Source of the DNA: Styela clava
Taxonomy: Eukaryota > Chordata > Ascidiacea > Stolidobranchia > Styelidae
Assembly: GCF_964204865.1 (NCBI RefSeq)
Contig: NC_135252.1
Span: forward strand, 2,170,001-2,234,000
DNA: 64,000 nucleotides
Direction of reading: 5' to 3'
This document shows, one piece after another, positions 59,405-64,000 of this stretch. A model generated the notes under the pieces. It made no database searches, was not told the DNA's origin, and saw only the letters and a list, made by a program, of their open reading frames with translations. Within the stretch, counting starts at the first letter, position 1. Every line of letters begins with the position of its first letter. Position numbers and translations under genes: made by a program.

Positions 59405-61103
59405 CGAACTGTATTCCGCATTCATTTGTTTTATCTTATATACGCGTCTCAGAAACGTGTTGTGTAGCGAGTTTCGGAATGGACTGGATAAAAATATAAC
59501 GTAATAGTCAAATCAGTCAGATACATAACGATCAAAATTAGTTTCTTATTTTATGTAAAGCAATCAACTTAATTAACTCACGATTTTTTTACATAATGAA
59601 GTCAAGATGGTTATTACGTCAATAAAAACTAACTATGACTCGACTGCGTTGTTAGACCAAAAAGATTAAATATGTTTTCGCCGTGTGCGGAGTAATTAAC
59701 TACAACTTATTCAAATATGCAAGACATAGCTTATTACGTCTCGATAAAAGCGCAGTTTCCTGGTTGCCCTAAGTAGACGCAATATATAGATAGATGTTAC
59801 AATAGTCTATGTATGTGCGTTGTTATTAAGTGTAAAAATATATGACTGATCATATATTTCGGGTTTGATTGGTCATAATTCAATATCATGACCAAGGCCG
59901 TCGGAACGCATGTCCTATCACTAAATTCTATCTTGCAACCACTAAAAACGATTTTAGGACTTGGTTACAAATTCGAAACAGCTGAATTTAGTCTCGGTAA
60001 CAATGCCTTTTTCTTTGTCCATTCAACTATTCAATAGTCGCAAATATCAGATTGGATGGTTTGGTAATTGACGATATCTCAATTATCTATGTTTACCTAA
60101 AGCTGACGTTAATTATTTTTTCACGCTTTCTGACTTAGGATTCCATTTCCCATTCATTGGTAAACATATATTTTATCTCGGTTAAAGCAAAACTTCAAAC
60201 CTGCTTTGAAGCTAGATATTAAACTAAATAAATGGGAAATTACCGAAGGCCTCACGGTCACTGGCAATAATGCGGGAGCTTTATCTATGCTTATAGGCCC
60301 AATCAATAGACAAGACAAGAAAACATGGCATTAGTCTCTAGCGGAGATTGTAAAATTTATGAAAAGACGTAGAACATCCATCAATCGTTACATAACATTA
60401 TGAATCTATATATAATTCGGTAATTTTTATAATAACGAACCAGGTATATATATTTTTCATATTATACAGATGAGAAAATAGGTAAGTAAGATAATGTCGG
60501 TTGCTATAATCTAGATTTCTAGAGAACATTTTAGTCACAAAACGAAGTAAAACATCCTCTAGCCAGTGCCAAAAATAAATTGGTTGTGAAGTCACGCCGG
60601 AAGGAGATAATGACGAAAAACATGTTGTTGCAAAACGTATGCTAATTATTTCATTCACAAATTCACAACGTTTTCTATAGATGAAGTCTGTGGTAACATG
60701 AGTTGAATCATGCTTACTAAAAAATTCGATGCATCTAGAAATCAACCAAACAAAACCAAGCTAATAATTGAAAACTCTAAAAAGTGCGCGTTATTAATAC
60801 TGAATAAATATTTCTCTATTTTATTAAATAAATTTTATTAGTTTGTGACGCATTTTTCATTATTATGACCTAATATGTGGACTCGTAAAATGAAGCTATC
60901 ACTACGAGTATTCCTTGATTCACCGTTCGGTTTGGTTGAGTCTAACAATAAAATATAAACGAATCGAAAAATCATGGAATATTTGAAATAGGCAATGGAA
61001 AAATGACGAAATTTCTTGACGATGATGACAAAATGACAACGTTTACATTTGTATTCCTTATTCAATCCTGTTCTGGAATGGTGTCTTTAAAATAGCACAC
61101 AGT
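59405..61103. other. Intergenic, nothing recognised
   Basis: 1.7 kb between IL-17-like genes C and D. Short minus-strand frames at 60398-60745 and 60838-61065 show no family resemblance or splice context. I see no repeat with bounded ends. Confidence 0.4.
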
Positions 61104-62245
61104 TCAAAGATTACCAATTATGGGATAAGCACAAGTACAACCAATATAAATTGACAATTTCTTTTTCGTCGTGAAAGTATTTAAAAATTTATCCTTTTTA
61201 TAAAAGAATTCCATACGGGTCTCCAACGGCACAGATTGTAAGGAAAGGTTTTCTTTTCTCGTCACGGGGTCGATGCACCCATTACACAAACAATGACGCT
61301 GTATAAAGAATTGGGGATATCTGTTGAAAAAGAAAATAACTCAAGTTGAGTGATCATACAGACCCACTAGGTTCAATGTCTTGAATATTACTAATGATTG
61401 AATATAATATATTCCACTTGCTCATTTGTTTGCGCGACTGCGAAAGTTACATACATATAAGTATCAGAATGGAATTTTTATCTGGATTATCCCAGTTTGA
61501 TTTTGTGCAATGTCTACATGATAAAATTGGCATTCCTTCAATATATGACGGATTCATCTTTTTTTTATTGGAGAGAGGGGACGCGTATACACACAAGCAT
61601 ATCGTCACGCTAATAAAAAAATGATTAATTCATTTTTATCAGTTTTCAGTGACAAAAGAAAAAAAAACACCCTGAGAATTTTGTCGTAGCAGGATTCAAA
61701 CTAAATTATTCGAAACTAATATTACCTGTTGGGGTCCCAATTCGGTTTTTCGGCATAAGGCGACAAGCTTCTTCGCCCATCCATTAAATTATTTTCTCTG
61801 AGATATTGAGGAGTCATCGTAGGACATTTAGTGATTTCTCTTTTTGGTCTATTTGACGGAGGGGAAAAATATTCTTGCTTTGCTCTCTCAAGAGTCATAT
61901 CGTCAGCAAATATCAAGTATTCTTTTGATTTTTTCATAACTTCAGTTTTCATTAATATTTCGCATTCCTTTCTATAAATAAAATAAAGCATAATGGTGTA
62001 TCTGGAGTTAATTTTGGCTCGATTGCATTAAATCTAGATTTTGTACAAAAATAAACTTACAGTAAAATTGTTGTTTCTTCTGCTGTTTTGCCGCGAAGTC
62101 CAATACATTCATATTCATTAAGTATTGTATTGCGATCATGTATACTAAATCTACTATCTTTTGTGGAATTCGACAATGAAAAATGGGAAAACAAAATCAC
62201 AATTAAAACACGAAGAGAAACAAAGCTGAAAGTGTTCGCGACCAT
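61104..62245 (-). CDS. IL-17-like secreted cytokine D with furin-type pro-segment
   Basis: Exons 62061-62245, 61726-61971 and 61104-61320 (TGA stop), introns phase 2, 215 residues. Signal peptide about 1-26 (VSLRVLIVILFSHFSLS). Then YECIGLRGKT with C47, KECEILM with C65, a helix (SKEYLIFADDMTLERAKQEY), cleavage site R103-P-K-R106, KCPTMTPQYL, DGRRSLSPYAEKPNWDPNRY, PQFFIQRHCLCNGCIDPVTR, and C-terminal IYIGCTCAYPIIGNL. The IL-17 landmarks (CP start, RSLSP, RYP, CLCxGCI, GCTC) are all present. The gene is arranged head to head with gene E (starts 947 bp apart), which may allow shared regulation. Function by family: secreted ligand of IL-17 receptors. Confidence 0.93.
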
Positions 62246-62304
62246 GGCGTATTTTCTGCAGTGTAAGCACGATTACAAAACTTACATTTTAAATATAACT
62301 CCAT

Positions 62305-62313
62305 CTTTTATAG
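62305..62313 (-). promoter_or_regulatory. TATA box of IL-17-like gene D
   Basis: Minus strand reads CTATAAAAG, 60 bp upstream of the ATG at 62245. It closely resembles the TATATAAAAG before the divergent gene E, and both are followed by GATG. Confidence 0.6.
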
Positions 62314-63109
62314 TAAAATTGCTGTACAGGAGTAATGGGAAATGGATTTTTTGGCGATTCAGAGGTCAAGGTTTCCGGGCATTTCCCCAACTATATATAG
62401 AAATATACAGAATGAGGAAGCACGCCTGAGTAACTTACTAAACGTGACATGGTAGCATTTCGAAACCTCTTGTCGAACGACAGCAAGTGGATTACATGAG
62501 TGCATTTTAAGCAAACCGTTCGAATAAGTATCCATGTTATTATTGGCCAGTGTTAAGTTGGGAAACAAATGCAATGAATACACGGGTCTTTATTTTCATA
62601 TATTCAATGAAATAGATATAAATGTAGAGATTGCAGACAAATGACGTTCTCCCTTATTCCGAAAAATAAGATCATCTCACAAAACATCAATATAATTTCA
62701 CACATTTCTAGACGATGTTTTTTATTTATGCAGTCGCGGAAATCACAGTACAGGAGTTGCGGGAATACTTCTACGGTCTATATTAGCTAATAAGGCTTGA
62801 AAGAAACATATTAAAATTTCCAAGCGGAAAGTACTAGAATACCATCGTCATCGAGTTGAATCACGATCCTGTACAGTTATATGAGTGCAATCGGTCTTTA
62901 ACTAATTGATATTGGAGGCTTGAATACTCATGCTATTAATGGGTCAGACAAATTCCAGACAGATTGGAATGATTCATAATTAGTTTTTATGTGTGACGCC
63001 AACAAAACCGTGGGGAAATTTCAGACCACAACTGAATGTATATTACTAAATGGTATTTTTGATGCTTCTATTTTTGCCACATTTGCGTTCCATGGAAATC
63101 TAATAAAAT
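62314..63109. promoter_or_regulatory. Bidirectional intergenic region between IL-17-like genes D and E
   Basis: About 0.8 kb between two divergent TATA boxes. A Rel/NF-kB-like sequence GGGGAAATTTC lies at 63012-63022, and GGGCATTTCCCC at about 62378-62389 is a weaker candidate near the gene D side. These are matches by eye to the GGGRNNYYCC pattern, not proven sites. Confidence 0.35.
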
Positions 63110-63119
63110 TATATAAAAG
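63110..63119 (+). promoter_or_regulatory. TATA box of IL-17-like gene E
   Basis: TATATAAAAG lies 73 bp before the ATG at 63192, followed by GATGCAATG. This puts a likely transcription start near 63140-63145. Confidence 0.6.
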
Positions 63120-63191
63120 ATGCAATGTTCGACTGATTCTTGGAAACATAGACTAATTATACAACGGAACATTTAGGATAAAATTTGCAAC

Positions 63192-63954
63192 ATGCCAATG
63201 ACTAATATCGGTAAAATGAGTTTTCTTTTTGTAATGGCGTTTCAGCAAGTAAGCAGCGTATTACCAAATGTAATGAAGGCTGAAATAACTCGGGAAAAGT
63301 TGAAATCAGAATATGATTGCATAGGGCTCATTGGAAAATCCGAAAAGGATACTAAAATGCTGTTGTAAGTACGAGTTTTTTGGAGAATAGTCAACATATT
63401 CAGATATACCTTTGCTGATCTAAATCCTGTTCTTTCAGTCCATTCTGAATATTTGGAAGTCGGAACGATTTCCAGTAGACTAATTATATAATATAAAAAA
63501 TATTCTGTCATAGAAATGCTACTAGCATTCAAGATATCATATAGATGTGTTACGATAATCAGTCCACTATATTAATAATAAAATAAAAATTAGTAAATAA
63601 TAAATTAAAGTCAAAAATCAAATGGAATATGTAATGAAATGTCATTAAAAATAAGATGACGTATCATTGTTTCGTTTAATTTTTCTACATTCGCAGACGT
63701 GATTGTGAGTTCGCCATGAAATCGAGTGTGATGACTGAAACGAAAAAGTTTATCGAAAACGCCGTTGTGGAAGAACTAACAGAGATTATACATAACTATT
63801 TTGAGAAAGATCGTGCAATTTTTGCCAGACGTAAAAGATTCACAGATATGGATTGTCCGACGCTGAATAAACAAGATTTATCATCAAACGCAAAAGAAAT
63901 GAGAAAGAGAAGTCTTGCTCCTTTTGTGTATAAACCAGATTTTAATCCTAACAG
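63192..63954 (+). CDS. IL-17-like secreted cytokine E, first two exons (partial)
   Basis: Exons 63192-63364 and 63697-63954; the third exon, with the CxCxGCI and GCTC motifs, would lie beyond the window. Both visible intron phases are 2, as in the other four genes. Start ATGCCAATG was chosen because it gives a hydrophobic leader (MSFLFVMAFQQVSSVLP); a second in-frame ATG opens MSFLFV, so the start may be internal. Then YDCIGLIGKS with C43, RDCEFAM with C61, helix (TKKFIENAVVEELTEIIHNY), cleavage site R102-R-K-R105, MDCPTLNKQDL, RKRSLAPFVYKPDFNPNR, and the donor AG/GTTGGT. The RSLAPF variant replaces the RSLSPY of genes B-D. It diverges from gene D. Confidence 0.9.
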
Positions 63955-64000
63955 GTTGGTTTAGTTTTCCTGACCCTTCTTTGTATTAAAATATTCTGTT

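Noticed and set aside
1-64000. CRISPR arrays, tRNA or rRNA genes, bacterial-type promoters and terminators
   Set aside because: No spaced direct-repeat array, cloverleaf with A/B boxes or rRNA segment was recognised, and the gene structure is eukaryotic.

Overview
The window is AT-rich animal nuclear DNA: multi-exon genes with GT-AG introns, many hAT-type DNA transposons with 8-bp target-site duplications (TSDs), and remains of LINE, R2-like and Tc/mariner elements. No bacterial or viral gene organisation is visible. A PCBP-type KH gene, a cluster of secreted IL-17-like genes and the transposon mix point to an invertebrate. A tunicate-like deuterostome is my best guess, but the sequence alone does not settle the taxon. 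All exon models below were made by hand from open frames, splice sites and phase consistency, with no transcript support.

Layout: 0.4-3.8 kb holds the 5' exons of a poly(C)-binding-protein-like KH gene (minus strand, running off the left edge). 4.0-7.6 kb is a decayed hAT element and dispersed repeats. 7.7-14.6 kb is a gene of about 15 exons (plus strand) that I do not recognise. Five IL-17-like cytokine genes follow in two groups: 15.7-16.7 and 21.2-22.4 kb (both minus), then 58.0-59.3 (minus), 61.1-62.2 (minus) and 63.2 kb onward (plus, cut by the window edge). All have the same three-exon design with phase-2 introns wherever both introns can be seen.

The 35 kb between the two IL-17 groups is filled by transposons (17.9-18.7 and 27.8-37.1 kb) and a tandem segmental duplication (37.2-42.9 and 45.1-53.8 kb). 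Each duplicated unit carries one copy of an unrecognised 12-exon gene (minus strand, about 291 residues). A ZMYM1-like hAT remnant lies between the units. Because there are two copies, several transposon insertions can be read as filled versus empty sites. A 3-kb hAT element at 54.0-57.1 kb contains a broken R2-like retrotransposon.

The most interesting result is in the IL-17-like genes. Four of the five encode a conserved N-terminal pro-segment, with two cysteines exactly 18 residues apart and a furin-type dibasic site just before the IL-17 domain. This suggests pro-cytokines activated by proteolysis. The other main candidates for novelty are the duplicated gene, with three related 36-39-nt micro-exons and a conserved 29-nt frame-breaking cassette, and a composite pair of hAT elements that seems to have moved as one unit.
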